28,673 bases of DNA from CAIRYW01 sp964555825 (lineage in GTDB: Bacteria > Patescibacteriota > Minisyncoccia > Phycocordibacterales > CAIRYW01), in NCBI GenBank assembly GCA_964555825.1, contig CAZKTY010000003.1, positions 1 to 28,673 of the forward strand, in the 5' to 3' direction. The stretch's first letter is position 1; every line of letters begins with the position of its first letter. The notes under the pieces were generated by a model that was given only the letters and a program-made list of their open reading frames with translations, ran no database searches and had not been told where the DNA came from. Made by a program: the position numbers and the translations under genes. Shown here piece by piece: positions 6,568 to 14,983 of the stretch.

Positions 6568-7854
6568 ATGGCAACTATCAAAGATATCCGCGGACGAGAA
6601 ATTCTTGATTCACGAGGCAACCCAACAGTAGAGGTTGATATTATTCTTTCAGACGGCTCATTCGGACGAGCAGCTGTACCTTCTGGAGCTTCAACAGGAA
6701 GTCACGAAGCACTTGAACTACGTGATGGAGACAAAAACAGATATGGAGGAAAAGGTGTTCTTAAAGCAGTAGAAAATGTAAATGTGATATTGAAAAAAGC
6801 TCTCAAAGGAAAAGAATGGACCCAAAAGACAATTGACGGCAAAATGATCGAGATCGACGGAACAGAGACAAAATCAAACTTAGGAGCAAATGCGATCCTT
6901 GGGGTTTCACTTGCTTTTGCACACGTAACAGCAAAGTCACAGAAAAAACCTTTGTATAAATATTTTGCCCAGATCGCAAAGACAGGAAAACCAATGTCAC
7001 TTCCCCTTCCAATGATGAATATTCTAAACGGAGGACAACATGCAGAAAATTCTACAGACATTCAGGAATTCATGGTAATGCCAGTGGGAGCAAAAAGTTT
7101 TAAACAGGCTTTGCAAATGGGAGCAGAGATCTTTCACTCATTGAAAAAGATCCTTCATGATAAAAAACTTCCAACAACAGTTGGTGATGAAGGAGGTTTT
7201 GCACCAACATTGCCTTCAAATGAAGCCGCAGTAGATGTAATTCTAGAAGCAATAGAAAAAGCAGGATACAAGGCAGGTAAAGATGTAATGATCGCAATTG
7301 ATGCTGCTGCAAGCGAATTTTACAAGGATGGAAAATATGTACTAGAGAGAGAAGGAAAAACTTTTTCTGGAGAAGAATTAGTGAACTTCTACGGAGATTG
7401 GTTGAAAAAATATCCTATCGTTTCAATTGAGGATGGACACGCAGAAGATGATTGGGAAGGTTGGAAAGCAATGACGAAAGCTTATGGAAAGAAAACACAG
7501 ATAGTTGGAGATGATCTATTTGTGACAAATATAAAAAGATTGGAAAAAGGAATTTCAGAGAAAGCTGGTAATTCTATTCTAATTAAATTAAATCAGATCG
7601 GAACTGTCTCAGAGACCATTGCGGCTATCAAAATGGCACATAAGGCTGGAATGACAGCGGTAGTTTCTCATCGCTCAGGCGAGACAGAAGACACGACTAT
7701 TTCTCACTTCGTAGTTGGACTTGGTTGTGGACAGATAAAAACAGGCTCACTTTGCAGAACCGAGCGTGTTGCAAAATACAATGAACTTCTTCGAATTGAG
7801 GAGGAGCTTGGTCCAAAAGCAATATTTGCGGGTAAAGGAGCATTCAAAGCATAG
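6568..7854 (+). CDS. eno: Enolase
   Basis: Converts 2-phosphoglycerate to phosphoenolpyruvate in the cytoplasm. At 428 aa it has the usual length. Visible marks: substrate loop SGAST (39-43), GDEGGF with catalytic E208, metal ligands D244, E288 and D315, catalytic K340 and the SHRSGETEDT block (367-376). Some normally conserved positions differ: NGGQHAEN instead of NGGSHADN (154-161), SIEDGHAEDDW instead of SIEDGLAEDDW (286-296), and KTGSLCRTER near the C-terminus instead of the usual KTG..SRSER type. All catalytic residues are kept, so activity is expected. An intrinsic terminator follows directly. gpmI, the preceding step of the pathway, lies next to it with its own promoter. No Shine-Dalgarno site precedes the ATG. 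Confidence 0.97.
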   Translation: MATIKDIRGREILDSRGNPTVEVDIILSDGSFGRAAVPSGASTGSHEALELRDGDKNRYGGKGVLKAVENVNVILKKALKGKEWTQKTIDGKMIEIDGTETKSNLGANAILGVSLAFAHVTAKSQKKPLYKYFAQIAKTGKPMSLPLPMMNILNGGQHAENSTDIQEFMVMPVGAKSFKQALQMGAEIFHSLKKILHDKKLPTTVGDEGGFAPTLPSNEAAVDVILEAIEKAGYKAGKDVMIAIDAAASEFYKDGKYVLEREGKTFSGEELVNFYGDWLKKYPIVSIEDGHAEDDWEGWKAMTKAYGKKTQIVGDDLFVTNIKRLEKGISEKAGNSILIKLNQIGTVSETIAAIKMAHKAGMTAVVSHRSGETEDTTISHFVVGLGCGQIKTGSLCRTERVAKYNELLRIEEELGPKAIFAGKGAFKA

Positions 7855-7865
7855 TTTTATTTTTT

Positions 7866-7897
7866 AAAACACCACCTCATTACGAGGTGGTGTTTTT
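7866..7897 (+). terminator. Intrinsic terminator of eno
   Basis: A 13-bp stem (7866-7878 with 7884-7896) with a 5-nt loop, rich in G-C at the loop end and closing in a T run. It starts 11 nt after the eno stop codon and separates eno from gpmI. Confidence 0.85.
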
Positions 7898-7911
7898 CAT
7901 AAGAAATAGTG

Positions 7912-7917
7912 TAAAAT
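7912..7917 (+). promoter_or_regulatory. -10 element of gpmI
   Basis: TAAAAT, preceded by TG, ends 8 nt before the ATG at 7926. It lies just after the eno terminator, so gpmI seems to be transcribed separately with a leader of 0-2 nt. Confidence 0.45.
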
Positions 7918-7925
7918 CCAATAAT

Positions 7926-9437
7926 ATGAATACAAAAAAAACAATTATTTTGATCGTCCTAGACGGCTGGGGATATAGAGAAGAAATAAAAGATAATGCG
8001 ATCGCATCAGCAAAAACCCCAGTGTTTGATTCGTTATGGAGAGATTACCCTCACAATTTACTTGAGGCCTCAGGTCTTGCAGTAGGCTTGCCTGAAGGAC
8101 AAATGGGAAATAGTGAAGTTGGACATACAACAATTGGAGCAGGAACAACCGTTGATACAGACCTCGTTCGTATCAAAAAGAGTATTGACTCTGGAGAATT
8201 TGCTAAGAACCATGCATTCATTTCCCTATTCGAACATGTGAAAAAAAACAATTCGACACTTCATGTACAAGGACTTCTTTCTGACGGAGGAGTACACAGT
8301 CATATTGAACATTTGTTTGCCTTTCTAAGAGCTGCAAAAGAAAATGGTGTCAAAAAAATTGCAATACACTCATTCACTGATGGACGCGATGTAGCTCCCC
8401 AAAGCGCAAACTTATATATAAAGGAACTAGAAGAAGAGATAAAAAAGATAGGAGTGGGATCAATTGCAACTATTTCTGGACGCTTTTATTCAATGGACCG
8501 AGACCATAATTGGGATAGATTGGAAAAAGTTGAGCAAGCTCTTTTTGAAGGAAAAGGAAATATTTGTACTGTCGATCCTGTTCTATATCTGGAAAACCTA
8601 TACAAAGAAGGAAAGATCGATGAACTTTTGGAACCGATCATTTGTTACGGACCAAAGAATGAAGATCTCGTAATAAAAGAACATGATGGTATTTTCTTTT
8701 TCAATTTCCGTGCAGACAGAGCAAGAATGATCACTGAAAAACTTATTGAAAGAACCAAAGACAAGGATATACCTATAGTAACTCTTGCAGATTATGATTC
8801 ACGTTTTAATGGAAAAGTAATGGTAGCTTTTCCTCCAATAAAGATCGAAACAACTCTTGCAAAAGAAATTTCGAACGCAGGTCTTACACAGTCACATATC
8901 GCAGAAACAGAAAAATTTCCTCATGCAACTTATTTCTTAAATGGTGGAGTAGAAACACCATATCTAGGCGAAACACACATACTTCTTGATAGTCGAAAAG
9001 ATGTTCCAACTCATAATCTTGCTCCTAAGATGCGAGCTGAAGGAATTGCTGACAAAGCAATTGAAGAAATAAATAAAGGCATCGATTTCATTTTCATCAA
9101 TTTTGCGAATGCAGACATGGTAGGACATACTGCAGATGTACCAGCAATAATAGAAGCCGTTGAAGAGACAGATAAACAATTAGGAAGAGTAATAGAATCC
9201 CTAAACGCAAACAAAGGAATTGCATTCATAACAGCAGATCATGGAAACGCAGAGACAAACATTGATCCAATAACAGGTATCAAACATACCTCACACACAA
9301 CAAACCAAGTACCAGAGATACTTACTTCAAAGGAATATTCCCTTCAATCAGGAGGACTCTCGGATATTTCTCCAACGATCCTAAAACTTCTTGGTCTTGA
9401 AAAACCAGATTCAATGAAAGGACGATCTCTTATTTGA
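7926..9437 (+). CDS. gpmI: 2,3-bisphosphoglycerate-independent phosphoglycerate mutase
   Basis: Interconverts 3- and 2-phosphoglycerate using two metal ions and a phosphoserine intermediate. The 503-aa protein shows the alkaline-phosphatase-type metal site (LDGWG at 12-16), the catalytic Ser63 in GNSEVGH, the FTDGRDV and SGRFYSMDRD blocks, FRADRARM, and the C-terminal DMVGH and TADHGN metal-binding motifs. I place the start at ATG 7926 (MNTKKTI). The reading frame is open to 7887, but the extra 13 codons run through the eno terminator hairpin and match no conserved part of the family. It ends in TGA. The convergent lipocalin-like gene ends 15 nt beyond, and no terminator is visible between them. 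Confidence 0.97.
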   Translation: MNTKKTIILIVLDGWGYREEIKDNAIASAKTPVFDSLWRDYPHNLLEASGLAVGLPEGQMGNSEVGHTTIGAGTTVDTDLVRIKKSIDSGEFAKNHAFISLFEHVKKNNSTLHVQGLLSDGGVHSHIEHLFAFLRAAKENGVKKIAIHSFTDGRDVAPQSANLYIKELEEEIKKIGVGSIATISGRFYSMDRDHNWDRLEKVEQALFEGKGNICTVDPVLYLENLYKEGKIDELLEPIICYGPKNEDLVIKEHDGIFFFNFRADRARMITEKLIERTKDKDIPIVTLADYDSRFNGKVMVAFPPIKIETTLAKEISNAGLTQSHIAETEKFPHATYFLNGGVETPYLGETHILLDSRKDVPTHNLAPKMRAEGIADKAIEEINKGIDFIFINFANADMVGHTADVPAIIEAVEETDKQLGRVIESLNANKGIAFITADHGNAETNIDPITGIKHTSHTTNQVPEILTSKEYSLQSGGLSDISPTILKLLGLEKPDSMKGRSLI

Positions 9438-9452
9438 TCAGCATAAGTATAT

Positions 9453-10511
9453 CTATTTAAATATTTCGTTAATGATCCTCTTTCTCATCTCATTGCCGTA
9501 ATTCAAAAGGTAATTATAATCTGATGGATAACCAACAAGCTCCATGAATCCATTACCTTTTACTTTCTTCCCATCTATTGTGCCCGAGACCTCAAGAGGT
9601 CCTTCCCAATAATTTATTGCCATGAAGATCATTTCCTGATCAGACATAACAGACTTTACATTTAGTTTTGCTTTATATTTTGGGATCTCTATATCAAAAG
9701 ACATTGGATATTCTGCTTTTGTCATTTGGCTTTTCCAGACATCTCTACCTGGTATTAATATGAGATCATTGTAATGAAGAGATCTACCAGATTTAGGAAT
9801 GATATCAACGAGACGATCTTTAACCTTACCGTCATCATATTCACAACACATAATATCCGTACCATTATCAAACTGCAGAGAGAACCATGTCCATTTATCC
9901 TGCTTGTATGAGACATCTGCCCATTGGTGATCCATCCATGAATTTCCTTTAACTTCTATTGTTTTTCCATCAATTGTTATAGTTCCACTGGTCTTCATAT
10001 CTGTGAGAGAGTAATAATAGCTTCCTCTTCCACATACAGAGATATAACCTTTTCCGCCTTCAAGTAAGGGTGACTTTTTTGATTCTAGGATAAGATCCAA
10101 ATGTTCTGTTTTTATATGGAAGACATTTTTATCAGTCTCAACAATTTCATTATTAACAAAACCTTTTACAATTATCGGATCAATGTAATTCACGAATAAT
10201 CTTTCTTTCTTAAAACTATCCTTAGAGACGAGGGACACATTCTGAACCTCTTTGTAATTCTTTTGATTGCCTATATCTGATACAACTGAATGAGCAAAAT
10301 ATACATTTTGACTTTTACCAAATACTTTATTGAAAGGAAGACGACTTAAATAAGGAATATTCACTTTTTCAATGTCTGCTTTGAACAAGCAATCCATAAA
10401 ACTGTAAACATTCCCCTCGTTGTCTTTAAGGTGACCATTAAAGTACCACCATTCAATGATCGCCTCATGTGCATTGTGGTCACTTGGAAATGAAATTTTT
10501 TTTGGGTCCAT
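9453..10511 (-). CDS. CrtC/AttH-like lipocalin-type protein without signal peptide
   Basis: 352-aa protein resembling the CrtC N-terminal lipocalin/AttH family (carotenoid 1,2-hydratase-like, 'predicted secreted hydrolase'). Typical marks are EWWYFNGHL near the N-terminus, SWMDHQWADV in the middle with a Trp/Asp/His-rich pocket, and GNGFMELVGYPSDY near the C-terminus. The family folds as a double beta-barrel that binds lipophilic ligands. Most members are exported, but here the first 25 residues are polar and no signal peptide or membrane segment is seen. No carotenoid genes lie nearby, so the substrate is unknown. The ATG is preceded by a TGATATAAT extended -10 element 19 nt upstream, and there is no Shine-Dalgarno site. 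The enzymatic role is uncertain. Confidence 0.75.
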   Translation of the reverse strand: MDPKKISFPSDHNAHEAIIEWWYFNGHLKDNEGNVYSFMDCLFKADIEKVNIPYLSRLPFNKVFGKSQNVYFAHSVVSDIGNQKNYKEVQNVSLVSKDSFKKERLFVNYIDPIIVKGFVNNEIVETDKNVFHIKTEHLDLILESKKSPLLEGGKGYISVCGRGSYYYSLTDMKTSGTITIDGKTIEVKGNSWMDHQWADVSYKQDKWTWFSLQFDNGTDIMCCEYDDGKVKDRLVDIIPKSGRSLHYNDLILIPGRDVWKSQMTKAEYPMSFDIEIPKYKAKLNVKSVMSDQEMIFMAINYWEGPLEVSGTIDGKKVKGNGFMELVGYPSDYNYLLNYGNEMRKRIINEIFK

Positions 10512-10530
10512 ACTAGTTTTTTACTAATGG

Positions 10531-10539
10531 ATTATATCA
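10531..10539 (-). promoter_or_regulatory. Extended -10 promoter of the lipocalin-like gene
   Basis: TGATATAAT on the minus strand is a perfect TGnTATAAT extended -10. It predicts a leader of about 12 nt. Confidence 0.6.
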
Positions 10540-10560
10540 GATTTTTATAGACAAAATTTT

Positions 10561-10590
10561 AAATAAAAAAAGAGACCCTTTAAGAGTCTC
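10561..10590 (-). terminator. Intrinsic terminator overlapping the sigma factor stop codon
   Basis: GAGACTC (10584-10590) and GGGTCTC (10572-10578) pair around a TTAAA loop, with one G-T pair. The minus strand then reads TTTTTTT-ATTT. The stem begins inside the TGA stop codon. Confidence 0.85.
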
Positions 10591-11257
10591 ATTCACAACA
10601 ACTAAACATCGGATCAAAACGGACAAGCCGAGAGATCTTGTCAAAACCAAGTTCAAGGCGAGTTTTAACCGTTCCAAGAGGAATCCCAAGGTGCGCGGCA
10701 ATTTCTCTTTGGGATAGATCTTTCAGATAATAAAGACTAAGACACTCTCTTTGTGCCTCTGGGATCGTCTTATTAGCAAGAAGTTTATGAAGTCTTTCGT
10801 GTCGATCCGTGTTGTATGGAGCTCTCCACTCTTGATCGGAACGACCTCTTCCTCCATCCCACTCACAATTTTCCTTAAGTCCGAACCTCTGATACCTTGC
10901 ACATCTCGCTTCTGAACAACGGATCCTGTCGATCGCTCGACGACGTGACATTGTGATGACCCAACCAAGAAACTTACCTTTCCTTGGATCGAAAGCATCG
11001 ATCTTCACCCAGATCTCTAAAAGAACATCATTGAACAATTCATCACTGTCATATTCGTTCCTCAGAAATCTAACCAACATCGGAATAAGGAATGGCCTTA
11101 AGACGACATCTAATTCCGAAAAGGCTTGTGAATCTCGCTCCTTGATCCCACAAACAAGACTATCCAGATTTTCACATAGGGTCAGTGATATAGTTTTGGT
11201 CCTGACCTCAGCTACATCTCCATCCTCCGGTTCCACTTCAGTTGTTAAAGTAACCAT
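10589..11257 (-). CDS. ECF-like RNA polymerase sigma factor
   Basis: 222-aa sigma-70 family protein with regions 2 and 4 only. Region 2 lies around residues 30-115, with SDELFNDVLLEIWVKIDAFD and the FLGWVITMSRRRAIDRIR helix that contacts the -10 element and core enzyme. Region 4 lies around 163-205, with QRECLSLYYLKDLSQREIA and the HTH segment LGIPLGTVKTRL for -35 recognition. There is an N-terminal extension of about 28 residues and a C-terminal tail ending in CCE. No anti-sigma gene is adjacent: the divergent neighbour is a flavoprotein and the downstream one is lipocalin-like. G+C is clearly higher than in surrounding genes, suggesting transfer or special codon use. Its target promoters are unknown. 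Confidence 0.9.
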   Translation of the reverse strand: MVTLTTEVEPEDGDVAEVRTKTISLTLCENLDSLVCGIKERDSQAFSELDVVLRPFLIPMLVRFLRNEYDSDELFNDVLLEIWVKIDAFDPRKGKFLGWVITMSRRRAIDRIRCSEARCARYQRFGLKENCEWDGGRGRSDQEWRAPYNTDRHERLHKLLANKTIPEAQRECLSLYYLKDLSQREIAAHLGIPLGTVKTRLELGFDKISRLVRFDPMFSCCE

Positions 11258-11326
11258 AATATTTTATTCCGCATATTTTTATCATAATCTCCAATATTTA
11301 GCCACAAATAATGAACAAAAGGATTT

Positions 11327-11335
11327 TATGATAAT
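11327..11335 (+). promoter_or_regulatory. -10 region of the BaiN-like gene
   Basis: Overlapping TATGAT (11327-11332) and GATAAT (11330-11335) lie 9-12 nt before the ATG at 11345. Only a few leader bases are possible. Confidence 0.4.
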
Positions 11336-11344
11336 ATTGCCTTC

Positions 11345-12595
11345 ATGGAAGAAAAAAAATGGGATGTAATAGTGGTCGGAGGAGGCCCTGCTGGGATGAT
11401 GGCAGCAGGAAGAGCTGCAGAACTCGGTGCAAAAGTGATATTAATTGAAAAAAATGGATCTCTCGGAAAAAAACTTCTGATCACAGGAGGTGGAAGATGC
11501 AATGTCACTAATGCAGAATTCGATACTAGGAAACTCCTAGAGAAGTTCAAAGATGATGGAAAATTTCTATTTTCTGCTTTTTCACAATATGGAGTAAAAG
11601 AAAGCTTGGATTTTTTCAATTCCAAAGGTATGGAAACAAAAGTTGAAAAAGAATTTAGGGTATTTCCAACAAGCGACAGATCAGAATCAGTACTTAATGT
11701 CCTTACTAAATATATTAATGATGGAAAAGTAACTATCCTGACAAATTCTCAAGTCTCAGAGATAGTTCTATCCGACGATAAAAATATCTCTGGGGTTAAA
11801 CTCAAGGGAAAAAATATCATATACGGAGATTCAATAATAATCGCAACAGGAGGAACCTCTAGACCAGAAACAGGTTCTACAGGTGATGCATACAAATGGT
11901 TGAAGAATATCGGACACACAATAATAGAACCAACTCCTTCATTAGTTCCCCTTGCAGTAAAAGATGACTGGGTATCAAGGATATCTGGAGTAAGTCTTAC
12001 TGATATAAAACTAACAATATTTCAGAACGGAGAAAAACAAGATACAAAAAAAGGAAAGATCCTTTTCACACATGTTGGAATAAGTGGTCCTACAATATTG
12101 AATATGAGTAAAGACATTGGCGAACTTCTAAAATACGGAGAAGTAATAGTTTCTTTAGACTTACTTCCTAGTCATGATTACAGCAAACTAAATACAGCTC
12201 TCCAAGAAATATTCAAAAAAAACAGCAACATGAAATTTAAAAATTCGTTGAGTGACCTGATCCCCTCATCGATCGTTCCAATAGTTGTAGAACTTTCAAA
12301 GATCGACCCTGAAAAAAGATCAAACAGTGTCACAAGAGAAGAAAGACTTGAATTTGTGAAACTACTGAAAAATATTCCAATGCATATTGATAAACTTCTT
12401 GGAGCTGATAAAGCGATCATCTCAAGCGGAGGGGTGATACTTGATGAAGTAGACTTTAAAACAATGAGATCTAGAAAATTCTCAAACCTATTTCTAGTTG
12501 GAGATATCCTAAATATTGACCGTCCTTCTGGAGGTTACAGCCTCCAGCTTTGCTGGACAACTGGTTTTGTCGCGGGAACTCACTCTATTAAATAA
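11345..12595 (+). CDS. BaiN/YhiN (HI0933) family FAD-dependent oxidoreductase
   Basis: 416-aa flavoprotein. The N-terminal dinucleotide-binding motif is VGGGPAG (11-17), followed by an acidic residue at the end of the second strand (LIEKNG) and the family hallmark KKLLITGGGRCNVTN. Other marks are IATGG, the GSTGDAYKW segment, FTHVGISGPTILN, and the C-terminal SSGGVILDEVD and GDILNIDRPSGGY blocks, which complete the FAD site. The family includes BaiN of bile acid metabolism, but most members, including this one, have no proven substrate. Length is normal. The stop lies only 3 nt from that of the convergent DUF2914 gene, so the two mRNAs may overlap at their 3' ends. Confidence 0.92.
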   Translation: MEEKKWDVIVVGGGPAGMMAAGRAAELGAKVILIEKNGSLGKKLLITGGGRCNVTNAEFDTRKLLEKFKDDGKFLFSAFSQYGVKESLDFFNSKGMETKVEKEFRVFPTSDRSESVLNVLTKYINDGKVTILTNSQVSEIVLSDDKNISGVKLKGKNIIYGDSIIIATGGTSRPETGSTGDAYKWLKNIGHTIIEPTPSLVPLAVKDDWVSRISGVSLTDIKLTIFQNGEKQDTKKGKILFTHVGISGPTILNMSKDIGELLKYGEVIVSLDLLPSHDYSKLNTALQEIFKKNSNMKFKNSLSDLIPSSIVPIVVELSKIDPEKRSNSVTREERLEFVKLLKNIPMHIDKLLGADKAIISSGGVILDEVDFKTMRSRKFSNLFLVGDILNIDRPSGGYSLQLCWTTGFVAGTHSIK

Positions 12596-12598
12596 GGA

Positions 12599-13699
12599 TC
12601 AATATATTACTTTTGAAAGTTCTGGAGTAGAAGTTGCATCAACTACCTCGAATTTTATCCTACTAACTATCTGTCCTTGTGCAGTCTCGATGTTTACTCT
12701 CCAATTTCCAGGAGTTAGATTTTGCTTGAAAGAATAAAATCTATAACCTCCCTCTCTCCCACCATAAATTGGAACAACGATCCTACTAGCACTTTTCCAA
12801 TCCTTTGTTGTCTCATCATAATACTGCCAGTCATGGATTATATTTGTATCAAGCTTTGATGGAGCATACACAGAAGTAACAACGTATACAGGCTCACTAC
12901 CTAGACGATGATAAACAGGATATGTCTGAAAGAAATTCCAGCCAGAGTTTTCGGAATATACCTCATAATCACCTGAATCGGTGACAGAAAAATCGTGATA
13001 AACTCCTCCATCTTTCATTACAAGAGGAACTGGTGGAATAGTATCTGTGAAATAAAACACATTGATCAAAAGATAGATAGTTAGAACTCCGACTACCATT
13101 CTCTTTCCCCACTGTTTTACTCTCTTAGGTGAAATGATCACAAGAAGAAGAACAAAGAAGAAGATCAGTACCAAACTAAGAAAACCACTGTAAATAAATA
13201 TCCTGTCGCTCATGTGATGCATGACCACAGGAAGAAAATAAATACTGAATGAAAATACAGAGATGAAATAAAGAGTTACTTGAAGACTGAGTTTTGAATA
13301 ATGATTCTTAAAAGCTTCATTCCCAATAAGATTTGCAAATAGGAGTAAAAGAAAAGGCCATGAGGTTGCCAATGAAACCCCTCTTGAATAAAAGACAAAG
13401 AACATACTAAAAAGACTTCCTATAGTGAACTGCATCGCAAAGAAAACCCAAAAATGTAAAGCTCCTTTATCTTCTTCTTTGAAATTTTTTCTGCTCTCGA
13501 GCAAATGCAAAAGCAAAATAGATATTCCAGCAACAGAAATATAAATAAGGAAAGTAGATGTTTGTGAATCTATGGACGAACTTCTAATGATCAAGTTATC
13601 AAAGAAAAAACCAATGATTATAGTAAGAGTACCAATATGCCTATCATATTTGTTGTAGAAATTTTTGAGAGTATTTAGATCAAAGACTTTAGAAAGCAT
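12599..13699 (-). CDS. Polytopic membrane protein with C-terminal DUF2914 domain
   Basis: 366-aa protein with about seven hydrophobic segments in the first 230 residues, then a soluble domain of about 130 residues. That domain matches DUF2914: an aromatic/polar start, IHDWQYYDETTKDWK, a SASRIVVPIYGGREGGYR stretch and the closing PGNWRVNIETAQGQIVSR pattern. The DUF2914 domain probably lies outside the membrane and its function is unknown. The frame is open to a TTG at 13717, but I choose ATG 13699. A perfect TATAAT ends exactly 6 nt before it, and the longer form would place that promoter inside the coding region. No Shine-Dalgarno site is present. Confidence 0.85.
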   Translation of the reverse strand: MLSKVFDLNTLKNFYNKYDRHIGTLTIIIGFFFDNLIIRSSSIDSQTSTFLIYISVAGISILLLHLLESRKNFKEEDKGALHFWVFFAMQFTIGSLFSMFFVFYSRGVSLATSWPFLLLLFANLIGNEAFKNHYSKLSLQVTLYFISVFSFSIYFLPVVMHHMSDRIFIYSGFLSLVLIFFFVLLLVIISPKRVKQWGKRMVVGVLTIYLLINVFYFTDTIPPVPLVMKDGGVYHDFSVTDSGDYEVYSENSGWNFFQTYPVYHRLGSEPVYVVTSVYAPSKLDTNIIHDWQYYDETTKDWKSASRIVVPIYGGREGGYRFYSFKQNLTPGNWRVNIETAQGQIVSRIKFEVVDATSTPELSKVIY

Positions 13700-13705
13700 G
13701 AGTAT

Positions 13706-13711
13706 ATTATA
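13706..13711 (-). promoter_or_regulatory. -10 element for a leaderless DUF2914 transcript
   Basis: TATAAT on the minus strand, ending 6 nt before ATG 13699. It decides against the upstream TTG start. Confidence 0.55.
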
Positions 13712-13718
13712 CGACAAA

Positions 13719-13967
13719 TTATTTCCTGATCATCAATTCTATTTTTTCTCCTCTCAGAAGTTTTTTTACAGCGTATTCTCTTTTCATCGCCTGACTTTTT
13801 GTCTGGAATCTTTCAAAATATTTCAGAACAACAGGTCTACGAGCCTTTGTATATTTTGCTCCGGTCTTTGAATTATTATGAGCAAAGACCCTCTTCTCAA
13901 GATCATTAGTTGAACCAGTATAGAGGGTCTTATCTTTGCATTCTAAGATATAAACATAATATGCCAT
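13719..13967 (-). CDS. Minimal GIY-YIG domain protein (UPF0213/YhbQ-like)
   Basis: 82-aa single-domain GIY-YIG nuclease-like protein. YYVYILECKD at the start supplies the G/Y-Y part (YVYIL), LYTGSTNDLEKRV the YIG part with the catalytic Arg in R(V), followed by H..N..KTGAKYT, an E in the YFERF strand and a basic C-terminus. Such stand-alone proteins are very common in Patescibacteria and in Firmicutes (YazA/YhbQ). Their physiological substrate is not established, though DNA repair or processing is often proposed. I choose ATG 13967 (MAYYVYIL) over the TTG six codons upstream, because it matches the family start and has CATAAT ending 6 nt upstream. Confidence 0.9.
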   Translation of the reverse strand: MAYYVYILECKDKTLYTGSTNDLEKRVFAHNNSKTGAKYTKARRPVVLKYFERFQTKSQAMKREYAVKKLLRGEKIELMIRK

Positions 13968-13973
13968 CCAAAT

Positions 13974-13979
13974 ATTATG
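13974..13979 (-). promoter_or_regulatory. -10 element for a leaderless GIY-YIG transcript
   Basis: CATAAT on the minus strand, ending 6 nt before ATG 13967. It supports the shorter start. Confidence 0.45.
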
Positions 13980-14052
13980 CCACAAGAATATCTTCTATTC
14001 TTTGACCTATATTTACAAGATATAAAAAATATTAAGAATTTAGACCACCTAG

Positions 14053-14061
14053 TGCTATACT
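14053..14061 (+). promoter_or_regulatory. Extended -10 of the pseudouridine synthase gene
   Basis: TGCTATACT matches TGnTATAMT and ends 10 nt before the ATG at 14072. It predicts a leader of about 3-4 nt. Confidence 0.5.
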
Positions 14062-14071
14062 GCCTAAATAT

Positions 14072-14980
14072 ATGGAAAAACGATTCGATCAAAAACAAAA
14101 AAGAAACAATAAACCCTTTAATTCTAAGGCTTCGTTTGGTCATTCAAAGCCAAGCAGACCTTCATCATCCAAATATGAAGGAAGTAAGCCTATGACAAAT
14201 AGACCATACACTCCAGACCGAAACAACAAACCTCAAGTAAAAAAACAATTTACACCTCGTACAACTACACCTGTTCCAGCAGATCCTTCACAAATAAGGA
14301 TCAATAAGTATTTAGCTTTGAAGAATTACTCAACCCGAAGAGGAGCAGATGAATTGATCGAAAAAGGACAGGTCTTCATCAATGGTAGAGTGGCTGTTCT
14401 TGGAGATAAAGTAAGTGAAACAGACAAAGTAGATGTCAGATTCAGAGGAAAACAAAAGCCCTACATATATATTGCTTACAACAAACCAAGAGGAATAGTG
14501 ACTCATTCTGCAAAGAAAGGAGAAAAAGAAATTAAAAATGTCTTTGCATTGAAAGATGTGTACCCTATTGGAAGATTAGACAAAGATTCCCACGGGTTGA
14601 TCATACTTACAAACGATGGACGTATAACAGAAAGATTACTCGGTCCGAAGTATTATCACGAAAAAGAATACCTTGTGACAACAAAGAATGACCTTCGTTC
14701 CAATTTCAAAGAAAAGATGGAAGCTGGCGTAAAGATCGAGAATGAGCAAACTGAAAAATGTAAAGTTCAGATATTAGGAGAAAGAGCTTTCAAAGTTATT
14801 CTAACTGAAGGAAAAAAACATCAGATCAGAAGAATGTGCTCTGCATTATTCCAAGAAGTTGATGATCTTAAGCGCACGAGAATAATGAACATCAAACTAG
14901 ATTCTCTTAGCGAAGGAGCTCACAGAAATATTGAAGGAGAAGAATTGAAAACTTTTCTTCACGATCTACAATTGGTCTAA
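14072..14980 (+). CDS. RsuA/RluB-family pseudouridine synthase with basic N-terminal tail
   Basis: 302-aa rRNA pseudouridine synthase. Residues 1-72 are a polar, basic Asn/Lys/Ser/Pro-rich extension likely to be disordered. An S4 RNA-binding domain follows (about 75-120, RINKYLALKNYSTRRGADEL), then the catalytic domain with YNKPRGIVTH and GRLDKDSHGLIILTNDG, where D170 is the catalytic Asp. The EKEYLV and KKHQIRRMC segments complete the fold. It isomerises a specific uridine in 16S or 23S rRNA; which one cannot be told from sequence alone. The long tail is unusual in RsuA/RluB enzymes and echoes the tail of the helicase at the left end. The gene converges on the ABC-F gene with only 3 nt between stops. 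Confidence 0.92.
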   Translation: MEKRFDQKQKRNNKPFNSKASFGHSKPSRPSSSKYEGSKPMTNRPYTPDRNNKPQVKKQFTPRTTTPVPADPSQIRINKYLALKNYSTRRGADELIEKGQVFINGRVAVLGDKVSETDKVDVRFRGKQKPYIYIAYNKPRGIVTHSAKKGEKEIKNVFALKDVYPIGRLDKDSHGLIILTNDGRITERLLGPKYYHEKEYLVTTKNDLRSNFKEKMEAGVKIENEQTEKCKVQILGERAFKVILTEGKKHQIRRMCSALFQEVDDLKRTRIMNIKLDSLSEGAHRNIEGEELKTFLHDLQLV

Positions 14981-14983
14981 AGA

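Noticed and set aside
7887..7925. Longer gpmI start (13 extra codons)
   Set aside because: The extra codons are encoded by the eno terminator hairpin, and the -10 element at 7912-7917 fits the ATG at 7926.
10953..11369. 138-codon open frame on the plus strand opposite the sigma factor and entering the flavoprotein start
   Set aside because: It lies antisense to the sigma factor and overlaps the promoter and start of the flavoprotein gene; no family marks.
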